The notes: generated by a model from the sequence alone, not told the origin. A DNA stretch of 64,000 bases from Ciceribacter lividus (GCF_003337715.1 NZ_QPIX01000001.1:124001-188000), one strand, 5' to 3'. Positions 46,701-54,222 are shown, counted from the first letter of the stretch. A program made the numbers and translations.

Positions 46701-46894
46701 ATGTCTACGTCAACCGCAACATGATCGGCGCGGTGGTCGGCACCCAGCCCTTCGGCGGTTCGGGCCTTTCCGGCACCGGCTTCAAGGCGGGCGGACCGGC
46801 CTATCTGATGCGCTTTGCGCAGGAGCAGGTGGTCTCGGTCAACACGGCGGCCGCCGGCGGCAATGCGAGCCTGATCGCCATCGGCGAGGGCTGA
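43775..46894 (+). CDS. putA: Bifunctional proline dehydrogenase / P5C dehydrogenase
   Basis: 1039 aa oxidising proline to glutamate. Order: N-terminal arm domain, FAD-dependent proline dehydrogenase barrel (MGISVKLSALHPRY, RLVKGAYWDTEIKRAQERGL), and aldehyde dehydrogenase domain (ISPWNFPLAIFLGQVSAAL; catalytic Cys in SAGQRCSALRIL). No ribbon-helix-helix DNA-binding domain at the N-terminus and no long C-terminal extension, so it is a short non-repressor PutA. Start at ATG 43775 with GGAGGTG; an in-frame GTG at 43769 is the alternative. Confidence 0.96.
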   Translation: MINADMPAVPPFSAPFAGDDDALLGQLAAEISFTPAQNAAIDRRATRFVEAIRDNSGSIGGVEDFLREYGLSTREGLALMVLAEALLRVPDALTQDRLIEDKLKEGGWSEHEAHGDSWFVSASAWALGLSARVIRPGETPEGVVRGLVKRLGLPTVRSATKQAMRFLGHHFVLGETMKDALSRAAKSEEKGYRHSFDMLGEGARTSADAKRYFQSYAEAIEAIGAFMAKHGKGKRLPDRMGISVKLSALHPRYLATHRDRVMRELVPDLLKLAQMAKAHELNFTVDAEEADRLELSLDVIAAVFADPSLAGWDGFGLAIQSYQKRAPEVIDYIDALCTAHGRRMMVRLVKGAYWDTEIKRAQERGLDDYPVWTRKPATDLAYLACASRLLAKRARIFPQFATHNALTVSTILELAGADRSGFEFQRLHGMGEALYNSLLSGEDRVACRIYAPVGGYRDLLAYLVRRLLENGANSSFVAVAGDKNVPVAKLLERPAERLGLDQGRSVRHSQIPRPLQIYGARKNSAGFEFGHRESLAQLVNELSAARFDIAAVPLVPGVAPAGEVQPVLSPADRSRRIGTVVNATAADVDKAFVAARKGFAAWSREPVETRAACLERMAELLEADRIRFVALLSAEAGKTLDDGIAEVREAIDFCRYYAGEARRLFAEAEAMPGPTGEDNRLFWRGRGVFACISPWNFPLAIFLGQVSAALVAGNAVLAKPAPQTPLVAYEAVRLFHRAGVPADVLCLLPGAGEVGAAIAAHSKLGGLAFTGSTATAQAINRSLAAKNGPIVPLIAETGGINAMIVDATALGEQVADDVVMSAFRSAGQRCSALRILYLQEDIADGMLEMIEGAARELTLGDPARITTDVGPVIDEKQQAMLTGHIEDMRKSQKVRYAGTVPNTGVFVAPHIIELDRPEALTKEVFGPVLHVVRWKAKDLPKVVEVIAATGYGLTLGVHSRIEATVRTVAETLDAGNVYVNRNMIGAVVGTQPFGGSGLSGTGFKAGGPAYLMRFAQEQVVSVNTAAAGGNASLIAIGEG

Positions 46895-46904
46895 GGACGA
46901 ACCG

Positions 46905-46927
46905 GGTCGCCCGGCACCCGGGCGACC
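46905..46927 (+). terminator. Hairpin after putA
   Basis: GGTCGCCCGG and CCGGGCGACC pair perfectly over 10 bp with a 3-nt loop, 10 bp past the putA stop; no T-run follows. Probable transcription barrier before fhs. Confidence 0.55.
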
Positions 46928-47093
46928 ACTCTCCGATACCCGGGCCTGCGCCATTTGGTCCCGAAATCGTCGCCCGGAAACGCTTGCTGGGGCGCCGTCC
47001 GCCGGTTAAGGATCAGGTATATCACGCCGTTTTCGTGCAGGCGGAGAGCGCCTTGCCCGGTTTCAGGACGTGAGACAAAGGGGAGGGGTGTGC

Positions 47094-48773
47094 ATGACCG
47101 GAATGAAATCGGATATCGAGATCGCGCGTGCGGCGGCAAAGAGGCCGATCACCGAGATCGGGGCGAAGCTCGGCATTCCGCCGGAGAAGCTCGTTCCCTA
47201 CGGCCACGACAAGGCGAAGGTTTCCGCCGATTTCATTAAGTCGCTTTCCTCCCGGCCGGACGGCAAGCTCATCCTCGTCACCGCGATCAACCCGACGCCG
47301 GCCGGCGAGGGCAAGACCACGACCACCGTCGGCCTCGTCGACGGTTTGAACCGCATCGGCCGGAACGCCATGGTCTGCATTCGCGAAGCCTCCCTCGGAC
47401 CCTGTTTCGGGGTGAAGGGCGGGGCGGCCGGCGGCGGCTATGCGCAGATCGTGCCGATGGAGGACATGAACCTCCATTTCACCGGCGATTTCCACGCGAT
47501 CACCTCGGCGCACAACCTGCTTTCGGCACTCATCGACAATCACATCTACTGGGGCAACGAACAGGCGATCGACAGCCGCCGCGTGACCTGGCGCCGCGTC
47601 ATGGACATGAACGACCGGGCCTTGCGGGAGATCGTCTGCTCGCTCGGCGGGGTCGCCAACGGCTATCCGCGCGAAACCGGCTTCGACATCACGGTCGCCT
47701 CCGAGGTGATGGCGATCCTCTGCCTTGCCGAGGATCTCGCCGACCTCGAACGCCGCCTCGGCGAGATCATCATCGGCTATCGCCGCGACAAGAGCCCGGT
47801 GCGTGCCCGCGACATCAAGGCCGACGGCGCCATGGCGGTGCTCCTCAAAGACGCCATGCAGCCGAACCTCGTACAGACGCTCGAGAACAATCCCGCCTTC
47901 GTGCACGGCGGCCCCTTCGCCAACATCGCGCATGGCTGCAATTCGGTGGTCGCCACCCGCACGGCGCTGAAGCTCGCCGATTACGTGGTGACCGAGGCGG
48001 GCTTCGGCGCCGATCTCGGGGCTGAGAAATTCTTCGACATCAAGTGCCGCAAGGCCGGCCTGCAGCCGGCGGCGGCGGTGATCGTCGCGACCGTCCGGGC
48101 GCTCAAGATGAACGGCGGGGTGAAGAAGGACGAGCTCGGGCAGGAGAATGTGGACGCGGTCGTCGCAGGCGCGGAAAACCTCGCCCGCCATATCGAGAAC
48201 GTCCGCAAGTTCGGCGTCCCGGTGGTCGTCGCGATCAACCATTTCGGCTCCGACACCGAGGCTGAGATCGAGGCGGTGAAGCGCTGCGCCGCCCGCCAGG
48301 GCGCCGAGGCGATCCTCTGCCGGCACTGGGCGGAGGGCTCAGCCGGCATTACCGAACTCGCCACGCGGGTGGCCGATCTGGCGGACGCCGGCACCGCGCA
48401 TTTCTCGCCGCTCTATCCCGACAAGCTGCCGCTCTTCGAGAAGATCGAGCGCATCGCCCGCGACATCTACCGCGCCGGCGAGGTGACCGCCGACAAGCAG
48501 GTGCGCGAGCAATTGCGGCTATGGGAGGAGCAGGGTTATGGCGGGCTGCCGGTCTGCATCGCCAAGACCCAGTATTCCTTCTCCACCGATCCCGGCCTTC
48601 GCGGCGCGCCGGAGGGCCATGTCGTCAACGTGCGGGAGGTGCGGCTTTCCGCCGGCGCCGGCTTCGTCGTGGCGATCACCGGCGAGATCATGACCATGCC
48701 GGGCCTGCCGCAATCCCCCGCCGCCGAGCGGATATTCCTCAATGAAGAGGGGTATATCGAGGGGCTGTTCTGA
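47094..48773 (+). CDS. fhs: Formate-tetrahydrofolate ligase
   Basis: 559 aa, ATP-dependent formation of 10-formyl-THF from formate. P-loop [20 protein letters not shown] near residues 64-83, plus [20 protein letters not shown] and [17 protein letters not shown], which define the family. ATG 47094 has GGGGAGGGG upstream. The part coding [17 protein letters not shown] (48221-48276) is duplicated in diverged form at 52894-52949 within the accessory region. fhs is the left boundary of that region. Confidence 0.96.
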   Translation: MTGMKSDIEIARAAAKRPITEIGAKLGIPPEKLVPYGHDKAKVSADFIKSLSSRPDGKLILVTAINPTPAGEGKTTTTVGLVDGLNRIGRNAMVCIREASLGPCFGVKGGAAGGGYAQIVPMEDMNLHFTGDFHAITSAHNLLSALIDNHIYWGNEQAIDSRRVTWRRVMDMNDRALREIVCSLGGVANGYPRETGFDITVASEVMAILCLAEDLADLERRLGEIIIGYRRDKSPVRARDIKADGAMAVLLKDAMQPNLVQTLENNPAFVHGGPFANIAHGCNSVVATRTALKLADYVVTEAGFGADLGAEKFFDIKCRKAGLQPAAAVIVATVRALKMNGGVKKDELGQENVDAVVAGAENLARHIENVRKFGVPVVVAINHFGSDTEAEIEAVKRCAARQGAEAILCRHWAEGSAGITELATRVADLADAGTAHFSPLYPDKLPLFEKIERIARDIYRAGEVTADKQVREQLRLWEEQGYGGLPVCIAKTQYSFSTDPGLRGAPEGHVVNVREVRLSAGAGFVVAITGEIMTMPGLPQSPAAERIFLNEEGYIEGLF

Positions 48774-48885
48774 GGGGGAGGGGAGTGGTTGGTTGGAAGC
48801 GGACACTCACCGAAGGCGGCCGAGGGGTCTTCATCCGTTTTGGCCGATCTGAAAGGATTCGTCGACTTCTGAAAAATCGCTAGTG

Positions 48886-48929
48886 GACTTCATTTTTTCT
48901 ACCTGCTATAAGGTGAAGAAAATGAAGTC
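48886..48929. promoter_or_regulatory. 44-bp palindrome over the promoter of the XRE-ImmA/IrrE module
   Basis: The first 11 bases GACTTCATTTT and last 11 AAAATGAAGTC are exact reverse complements, and an inner dyad ACCT-N6-AGGT is centred on the same axis. It covers an extended -10 (TGCTATAAG, 48904-48912) and a possible -35 (TGGACT, 48884-48889, 17-bp spacing). It ends right before the GGAG ribosome site. A repressor dimer, probably the downstream XRE protein, would block this promoter. Confidence 0.75.
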
Positions 48930-48940
48930 GGAGCCTGTGG

Positions 48941-49594
48941 ATGAGCACTGTTGCGAGCACTGCACTCTATCAGCATCCTTTTGACGCTCGTCGTCGTCTG
49001 ATGGAGCTGGGCATTTCTGTCGAAGCCTTAGTCAAGGCTGTTCAGGCGGGGCACGTGGCCCGGTTGAACTGCACGGATAACGACCCACCGTTCATCCCGG
49101 GAACTGAGGCTTGGAGGATGGTTGTACGTACCCTGCGGGATGAATTGGTGCCTCTTGGTTGGCGCAAGGACGACCCGAGCAACTACTCTTTGGTGATCAA
49201 TGATTCGAGCGAGATCAACATCGTAGTTGCGAGTGCCGACGATCTCACTTGCAGGTGGCCTGGCAGACCGAGAACCAAGTCCCTCAAGGGCCTCTTTACT
49301 GAGGCAGCTGTGTTGAAGAACAGGCTGGAGGGCGACCTTTTCCCCGAGACGGTGGAAGCTGATCTTCGGCGGGCTGCGACCGTCCTTAACTACAAGACGT
49401 ATATGCTGCTCATAAACATTGATGATGAACAATGTCGGGCCGAGCTGTCCCTGCCGTCGAACTTCGACGACCAGATGGTGACCGACTGGGCTGAACGCAT
49501 ATTTATCCCCATACCTGGTGTGGACGGAGGCGTGCCCGAGAAAGTAGATGACGCGCCCGATATCGACGTGCCGGTGAAGCGCAAGGCTGCATAA
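48941..49594 (+). CDS. Unknown 217-aa partner of an XRE-ImmA/IrrE protein
   Basis: 217 aa, soluble, no signal or TM segment, and no domain I recognise. Region ~30-80 has NCTDNDPPFIPGTEAWRMVV then RTLRDELVPLGW, region ~80-105 SLVINDSSEINIVVASADDL. The C-terminus is acidic then basic (PVKRKAA). It stops 1 bp before the XRE-peptidase start, so the two are one operon. Base composition and codons (TTG, CTT, AGC, GAT common) are less GC-rich than the flanks, suggesting transfer. Could be a toxin, a protease substrate or a stress sensor; no choice is justified by sequence. Confidence 0.75.
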   Translation: MSTVASTALYQHPFDARRRLMELGISVEALVKAVQAGHVARLNCTDNDPPFIPGTEAWRMVVRTLRDELVPLGWRKDDPSNYSLVINDSSEINIVVASADDLTCRWPGRPRTKSLKGLFTEAAVLKNRLEGDLFPETVEADLRRAATVLNYKTYMLLINIDDEQCRAELSLPSNFDDQMVTDWAERIFIPIPGVDGGVPEKVDDAPDIDVPVKRKAA

Positions 49595-49595
49595 A

Positions 49596-50681
49596 ATGTT
49601 CAACAAATCGCGGCTGAAAGTCGCTCGTCAGCGCGCTGGGCTGACGATGCGAGAACTCGCGTCCAGAGTTGGTATCGAACCTCGTACTGTGACCGGCTAT
49701 GAGGCTGGAGAATACCTGCCGAGCGATGAGGTCGCTCGGAGATTCGCGCGGGTACTCGGCTTCCCGTTGGAATTCTTCATGGCTGACGACCTGGACATAC
49801 CCCAAGTGGAAGGTGTGAGTTTTCGGTCTATGAGCAAAATGACGGCTCGGCAGCGGGATGGTGCAATCGCCGCTGGCGCTGTAGCCTTCCTTTTGTCGGA
49901 CTGGCTGGAAGGCGAGTTTGATCTGCCGGACGCTGATCTACCCGACATGCGAGAAGAGTTGCCTCAGACTGCTGCGGCTGGACTGCGAGACTATTGGGGC
50001 CTGGGCAACAGACCCATTAAGAACATGGTTCACCTGCTGGAGCTGAAAGGTGTTCGAGTCTTCTCTCTTGGAGAGGACGGCAAAGAAGTCGATGCATACT
50101 CATTGTGGCGGGGAGCACGGCCTTATGTCTTTCTAAACACTCAGAAATCGGCAGAGCGAAGCCGATTCGACGCTGCTCATGAGCTCGGGCACCTCGTGTT
50201 GCACAAGCATGCTGCGCCAAATGGCCTGGAGGCAGAAAAGCAAGCTAATGAATTCGCGGCGGCCTTCTTGATGCCCGAGGCGCCACTTCGGGCTGTGGGC
50301 CGCGTTTCAGGGCTTCCTAAAGTCGTGCAACTGAAGCAGGATTGGGCGGTGTCCGTTGCTGCTATGGCCTACCGACTGCACGAGATCGGCCTCCTTACCA
50401 AATGGAATTACCAGCAGATCTTTATCGAGATCTCAAGGCGTGGCTGGCGGGTTGAAGAGCCTTCGCCGATTCGACGCGAGCAGTCTCAGATATGGCATAA
50501 GGTGCTGGGTGAAGTTCGCCGGGAGGAACAGTTCGGATTAGTCGGTTTGTCCGAGCTTCTGTCGTTGCCTGAGGCGGAACTCGCGAAACTGTTGTTTGGT
50601 CTCGTGACCGTCGGTGTGCCGTCGTCCCCGCGGACGGCGCCAAGTACGCCTCCTCGTGGTCATCTAAGGCTGGTGAAATAA
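49596..50681 (+). CDS. XRE-family regulator fused to ImmA/IrrE metallopeptidase
   Basis: 361 aa. N-terminal XRE HTH (residues ~5-60: LKVARQRAGLTMRELASRVG, then TVTGYEAGEYLPSDE). A Gly/Ala linker region follows, then an ImmA/IrrE zinc peptidase domain with HExxH in RFDAAHELGHLVLHKHA (about residues 190-205) and a downstream Glu in EKQANEFAAAFLMPE. Such fusions cleave a repressor or antitoxin partner after a signal, and are common in phage, ICE and toxin-antitoxin contexts. Coupled to the unknown 217-aa gene (1-bp gap) under a palindromic promoter. Likely self-regulated; GC content below that of the neighbours. Confidence 0.85.
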   Translation: MFNKSRLKVARQRAGLTMRELASRVGIEPRTVTGYEAGEYLPSDEVARRFARVLGFPLEFFMADDLDIPQVEGVSFRSMSKMTARQRDGAIAAGAVAFLLSDWLEGEFDLPDADLPDMREELPQTAAAGLRDYWGLGNRPIKNMVHLLELKGVRVFSLGEDGKEVDAYSLWRGARPYVFLNTQKSAERSRFDAAHELGHLVLHKHAAPNGLEAEKQANEFAAAFLMPEAPLRAVGRVSGLPKVVQLKQDWAVSVAAMAYRLHEIGLLTKWNYQQIFIEISRRGWRVEEPSPIRREQSQIWHKVLGEVRREEQFGLVGLSELLSLPEAELAKLLFGLVTVGVPSSPRTAPSTPPRGHLRLVK

Positions 50682-50960
50682 TCTCCGAAACACGATCCTT
50701 CTGGGGATAGTATCTACCGCGCGAAACGGATCCTACGCATGCGGAGCTATCGAAACCTTGAACAGCAGTTCAAACGGCAGCATTGAGGAAGCCGAAAGGT
50801 GTCCTCAGATGCCCGAAACGGGGCAGATGCAGTCACCGAGTCACAGTCGCTCTACGGCAGGAGAACGGGTCGTGACCCCTAAGACCTGATCGTCAGGATA
50901 CGGCCCTCAGTCTGTCCCCCGCTCACGCCAGCCCCCTGCTTCCGCTCCAGCCCCAAAACC
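50682..50960. other. Non-coding stretch after the XRE-peptidase gene
   Basis: About 280 bp with no convincing gene, terminator or repeat. Composition is intermediate between the foreign module and chromosome. The last ~30 bp (C-rich) already resemble the 3' flank that precedes the extensin-end copy B, so the repeated unit may begin near 50961. Confidence 0.5.
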
Positions 50961-50990
50961 ATCCTCCCCCAACCGCCCATCTTCTCCGCC

Positions 50991-51136
50991 CTTCACCGGC
51001 AATACCGATACCCGCCCGTCCGCTTCCTCCCGTCGAGATGCATGTGGTCGCGGTGCGTCTCGTCGCTGCCGGGGGAGAGGAAGGTGGTGAAATAGAGGCA
51101 GGCGGCGGCGTTCAGCGCCCGCTGGAAGGCGGCGGT
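50991..51136 (-). repeat. Extensin 3'-end duplicate, copy A
   Basis: A ~146-bp direct copy of the last part of the extensin-family gene (54077-54222), with about a dozen differences by eye. It still encodes the C-terminal reading frame FQRALNAAACLYFTTFLSPG and the end KRTGGYRYCR with its stop codon at the same place. The 5' side is joined to an ABC-ATPase remnant. Same orientation as copies B and C. Confidence 0.8.
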
Positions 51137-51298
51137 GCGATCACAGAGATGAGAGATGACGGCAAGATCGTTGCCGACGAGGATGTAGGTCAGACCCTCG
51201 TGCTCGCGCAGGTGCATCAGCAGGTTCAGGATTTCCTGTTGGATCGATACGTCGAGCGCAGAGATCGGCTCATCCAGCATCAGGATGAGCGGCGGTCC
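51137..51298 (-). pseudogene. Remnant of an Opp/Dpp-type ABC transporter ATPase
   Basis: A 54-codon fragment carrying LILMLDEPISALDVSIQQEI, i.e. the Walker B and D-loop, and YILVGNDLAVISHLCDR, the region of the switch His (here Asn). Walker A and the signature motif are missing. It is fused in frame to extensin copy A, making a chimeric frame from 51376 to 50993. Peptide-transporter ATPases often neighbour Xaa-Pro peptidases, and one lies directly upstream. Confidence 0.7.
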
Positions 51299-51332
51299 CT
51301 CCCCAGAGCGAGCTTTCGGGGCCGCGACATTT

Positions 51333-52460
51333 TCAGATGTCCAGAGGTAAGTTGGACAGCCGGCGAAGAGCGCCATTTTCTATGACGTAATTCTGCTCGA
51401 GACGTATTCCACCCCGGAGATTGTCACCGTACAAGCCGGGTTCGAGAGTGAACGTACAGCCCTCTTCAAAGATGTCGTTCGAACCCGAGTTTATGAACGG
51501 GCGCTCGACCGGATCCAGGCCAAGCCCGTGGCCCAAGTGATGGTCAAAGCGCCAGTCATCGCGGTGGCTATTCAGGATGGAAGCAACCTCCTGGAAAACT
51601 GTCCCGCATCGAACGCCCGGCCGGATCATGTCTTCGGCTATTGACAGTGCATGAACAACGCGGCCGAAGGCTTCCTCCTGCACTGGCGCTCGTGTCCCCG
51701 ACACAGCGAAAGTCCGGCACATGTCGGAAAAATAGTTTCCGACAACCGCTCCGGCATCCACGGGCAGAAGATCGCCCTCCACCAGGGGCACGGGTCGAGG
51801 CCGGCCGCCTGGCTGTCCCCCGCGAAAATCGTTGCCTAGCTCCCCCATCGTCTGTCCCGCAGCCACAATTGCAGCTCCCTGAAATAGGGCAAACACTTCG
51901 GTTTCCAGAAGTCCGGGGGCGATATGCGGCGCAATCGCACGGTATCCAGCTTCATTGGCGGCAATGGCCGCGGAAATTAGCGCGACTTCATCCGGGTACT
52001 TGCGTCGGCGCATCGACGAGATATGCCCGGATATCGGTGTGGTGGTCTGTCCTGCGATATCGGTGCAATCCGCGCCAAGCGCCTTCGTTTTAGCCAGGCG
52101 GATATCCAACGCCGCAAGTCCCGCTCGCTCGCGGTCTTCGAAAGTGGTCGTGAACATCGAATCGTCGAACCGGACTGTTTCATCGGCGTAGACGTCAGAC
52201 TCCATTGAATTGCCGACCGAGATCAAACCGAAGCCGTCACGGCCGACGAACCCCGAGGCTGGCGAGCTTCTCCATCCTCGCAATCCAAAAAAGTATGTCA
52301 GGTGCTGAGGTCGCGTGACCAGGGCCCCATCCAGGCCAACCTCAACAAGCCAATTGGAAAGGCGCGTACGACGCTCCCGGCAACCTGCGTCTTGCAGTCT
52401 TGCCAGTGCTGCGAGGTCCACAACATTTCTCTCGGGATAGAGCGAGGTGGGTAGGCTCAT
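51333..52460 (-). CDS. M24-family metallopeptidase (Xaa-Pro aminopeptidase/prolidase type)
   Basis: 375 aa. N-terminal creatinase-type domain (residues ~1-150) and C-terminal pita-bread catalytic domain with all metal ligands: Asp in LPVDAGAVVG, Asp in YFSDMCRTFAV, His in HHLGHGLGLDPVE, Glu in FTLEPGLYGD and Glu in IRLEQNYVIE. It probably cleaves X-Pro peptides or a related amide (creatinase/ectoine hydrolase relatives have the same fold). ATG 52460 has GGAGAAG. Lies in the islet between extensin copies A and B, next to an ABC-ATPase remnant. Confidence 0.87.
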   Translation of the reverse strand: MSLPTSLYPERNVVDLAALARLQDAGCRERRTRLSNWLVEVGLDGALVTRPQHLTYFFGLRGWRSSPASGFVGRDGFGLISVGNSMESDVYADETVRFDDSMFTTTFEDRERAGLAALDIRLAKTKALGADCTDIAGQTTTPISGHISSMRRRKYPDEVALISAAIAANEAGYRAIAPHIAPGLLETEVFALFQGAAIVAAGQTMGELGNDFRGGQPGGRPRPVPLVEGDLLPVDAGAVVGNYFSDMCRTFAVSGTRAPVQEEAFGRVVHALSIAEDMIRPGVRCGTVFQEVASILNSHRDDWRFDHHLGHGLGLDPVERPFINSGSNDIFEEGCTFTLEPGLYGDNLRGGIRLEQNYVIENGALRRLSNLPLDI

Positions 52461-52747
52461 GGACAATCTTCTCCAACTTCGTCTCGCTCCTCTTTAGAGC
52501 CGACGCAGCATTCAAACTATTATCATCTATTCCTATACAATGCGGGCTTCTCTCTACAAGCTGGCATACGGTGTGAGGATGATCCGCCGGACAATGAACC
52601 TCCGACGCGGCCCCAGCAAAGGCTTGCGATGGTTGGTACTTTCGTTCCAATTGCGGACCGTGACCTTCCGAGCCCAAGTCGGTCATCTATCGCGGGCGAG
52701 CGGAGGTCCGCTCCCGCCGCAATCCCCCACGCCCCCATCTCCGCTGC
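52461..52747. other. Non-coding stretch between peptidase gene and extensin copy B
   Basis: 287 bp that should include the peptidase promoter on its left end. No gene is supportable. The last ~25 bp (CCCCCACGCCCCCATCTCCG) resemble the C-rich 3' flank of copy A. Confidence 0.5.
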
Positions 52748-52893
52748 CTTCACCGGCAATATCGATACCCACGCGTTCGCTTCATCACGTCGAGATGCAT
52801 GTGGTCCTCGTGCGTGCCGTCGCTGCCGGGGGAGAGGACGGTGGTGAAACAGAGGCGGGCGGCGGCGTTCAGCGCCCGCTGGAAGGCGGCGGC
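52748..52893 (-). repeat. Extensin 3'-end duplicate, copy B
   Basis: A ~146-bp direct copy of the extensin gene end, with about eight differences from 54077-54222 by eye. The frame is intact: FQRALNAAARLCFTTVLSPG and the end KRTRGYRYCR plus stop. The 5' side abuts a fragment of fhs at 52894. Confidence 0.8.
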
Positions 52894-52949
52894 GGTGGCC
52901 GTTGCGATCAACCATTTCGGCACGGACACCGAGGCCGAGATCGAGGCGG
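52894..52949 (+). pseudogene. Fragment of a formate-tetrahydrofolate ligase gene
   Basis: 56 bp matching fhs positions 48221-48276 at 51 of 56 bases by eye. It encodes [18 protein letters not shown], where fhs has [18 protein letters not shown]. The changes include two amino-acid replacements and are not those of a recent copy, suggesting that it came from a diverged fhs allele. It directly follows extensin copy B in the opposite coding orientation. Confidence 0.75.
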
Positions 52950-53021
52950 ACGTCTCATGACGCGCCTTTGATCGTATTCCATCCACGGCATCACTTGAAA
53001 ACCGGCGCCGCAGCGGATAAA

Positions 53022-53054
53022 TCGAAACTATACAGTTAAACTGTATAATTTCGA
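53022..53054. promoter_or_regulatory. 33-bp operator-like palindrome upstream of the SnoaL-like gene
   Basis: The core TATACAGTT-A-AACTGTATA (53029-53047) is a perfect 9+1+9 dyad; TCGAAA and TTTCGA extend it to 33 bp with a single mismatch. It lies 27 bp before the start codon, overlapping the expected promoter. The form fits a TetR- or MarR-type repressor site; the MarR gene at 53502-53945 is the nearest candidate. Confidence 0.75.
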
Positions 53055-53081
53055 TACGATAGCTGACGGGAAGGATCACTC

Positions 53082-53492
53082 ATGTCTGCCGACAACAAGG
53101 AGGTGGTTCGCCGCTTCAACATCGAGGTCATCCAAAACGGCAACGAGACCGAATTCCATGCCCTGATGGCTCCGGATTTCATCAACCACTCAGCGCCGCA
53201 GGGAATGCCGAATGGCCCGGACAGCATGTGGAACACCTTCCAGAACGTCCTTCGCCCCGCCTTTTCCGACCTGAAGATAACAATCCACGATCAGATCGCC
53301 GAGGGTGACAAGGTGACGACCCGAAAGACGATCAGTGGCGTTCACTCCGGCACATTGATGGGAATTCCCGCCACAGGCCGGGACGTCGCCATCAGCGTCA
53401 TCGATATCGTGCGGGTGGAGGACGGCAGGTATGCCGAGCACTGGGGGCTGAACACCCTGTCCAATGTCCTCGCCGTACTGTCGAAGGCATAG
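53082..53492 (+). CDS. SnoaL-like / NTF2-fold ester-cyclase family protein
   Basis: 136 aa small alpha+beta-barrel protein: NKEVVRRFNIEVIQNGNETE, LMAPDFINHSAPQG, and the C-terminal DIVRVEDGRYAEHWGLNTLS are typical of SnoaL-like polyketide-cyclase-related proteins. Substrate unknown. AAGGA upstream of ATG. Convergent with a MarR regulator 9 bp away and preceded by a near-perfect palindrome. Part of islet 3 between extensin copies B and C. Confidence 0.87.
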   Translation: MSADNKEVVRRFNIEVIQNGNETEFHALMAPDFINHSAPQGMPNGPDSMWNTFQNVLRPAFSDLKITIHDQIAEGDKVTTRKTISGVHSGTLMGIPATGRDVAISVIDIVRVEDGRYAEHWGLNTLSNVLAVLSKA

Positions 53493-53501
53493 CGGTCCGG
53501 G

Positions 53502-53945
53502 CTACATCAGCCGCTCGATGACGAGGATTGCGGCTTGAAGCGTCTGTTTGTCCTGGCTGGATAGCCGCTCTTCGATCAGGGCCGCAATCTTCGATGTCCG
53601 GGCTTCGCGGGAGCGGGACAATTCTTCCCGCCCCTTTGGGGTTATGGAAAGAAGTTGACTGCGCCCGTCGGCCGGATTGGGCAGTTTGTCGACCAGCCCG
53701 TCAAGCTCCAGCTGTGCGGTGACCAGTCGCATGCTCTGGTGTCTGACATTGCGGAGGTTCGCCAGTTCGGCAACACTCAGCGGACCGCTCCGATCAAGAA
53801 GCGACAGGGTCTCCGACTGAGACGTGGTCGGCGTATTCGCCTCACTCCTGACGAGACGGACAAATCTCCCAAGCGTGGCGCGAAGATCTTCCGCCAGTGC
53901 AAGCACATCCGTATGATTTTCAGAACTGGCTCGATCGCCGGCCAT
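53502..53945 (-). CDS. MarR-family transcriptional regulator
   Basis: 147 aa winged-helix regulator: QSETLSLLDRSGPLSVAELA, recognition helix NVRHQSMRLVTAQLELDGLV, wing DKLPNPADGRSQLLSITPKG. ATG 53945 has GGGAGGCAAAGG upstream; a longer frame to 54050 was rejected as it lacks a ribosome site. It may control the convergent SnoaL-like gene; the effector is unknown. Confidence 0.85.
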   Translation of the reverse strand: MAGDRASSENHTDVLALAEDLRATLGRFVRLVRSEANTPTTSQSETLSLLDRSGPLSVAELANLRNVRHQSMRLVTAQLELDGLVDKLPNPADGRSQLLSITPKGREELSRSREARTSKIAALIEERLSSQDKQTLQAAILVIERLM

Positions 53946-54076
53946 TCGCCTTTGCCTCCCGTGGAGAACATAGTTCCCTCCGGCATACACTGTCATGCGC
54001 CATGAGCGAAATAGCCCAGGCCGACAGGTGCGCAACTGGCGCAAATTCATCCTCCTACGCCTGCATCTTCCCCTGA

Positions 54077-54222
54077 CTTCACCGGCAATACCGATAGCCG
54101 CCCGTCCGCTTCATCACGTCGAGATGCATGTGGTCCTCGTGCGTGCCGTCGCTGCCGGGGGAGAGGACGGTGGTGAAATAGAGGCAGGCGGCGGCGTTCA
54201 GCGCCCGCTGGAAGGCCGCGGC
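54077..54222 (-). repeat. Extensin 3'-end unit, copy C (inside the intact gene)
   Basis: The reference copy of the ~146-bp unit repeated at 50991 and 52748. It covers the stop codon and the last ~48 codons. Direct orientation relative to A and B. Confidence 0.8.

Noticed and set aside
50993-51376. 127-codon open frame as an independent gene
   Set aside because: It is a chimera of an ABC-ATPase fragment and an extensin end, with no ribosome site and missing key ATPase motifs.
52750-53079. 109-codon reverse frame as an independent gene
   Set aside because: It consists of antisense fhs fragment and extensin copy B; the start lies in the SnoaL promoter palindrome.
48774-54222. Insertion sequence or integrase in the accessory region
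   Set aside because: No DDE/tyrosine/serine recombinase frame or terminal inverted repeat could be found despite the direct repeats.
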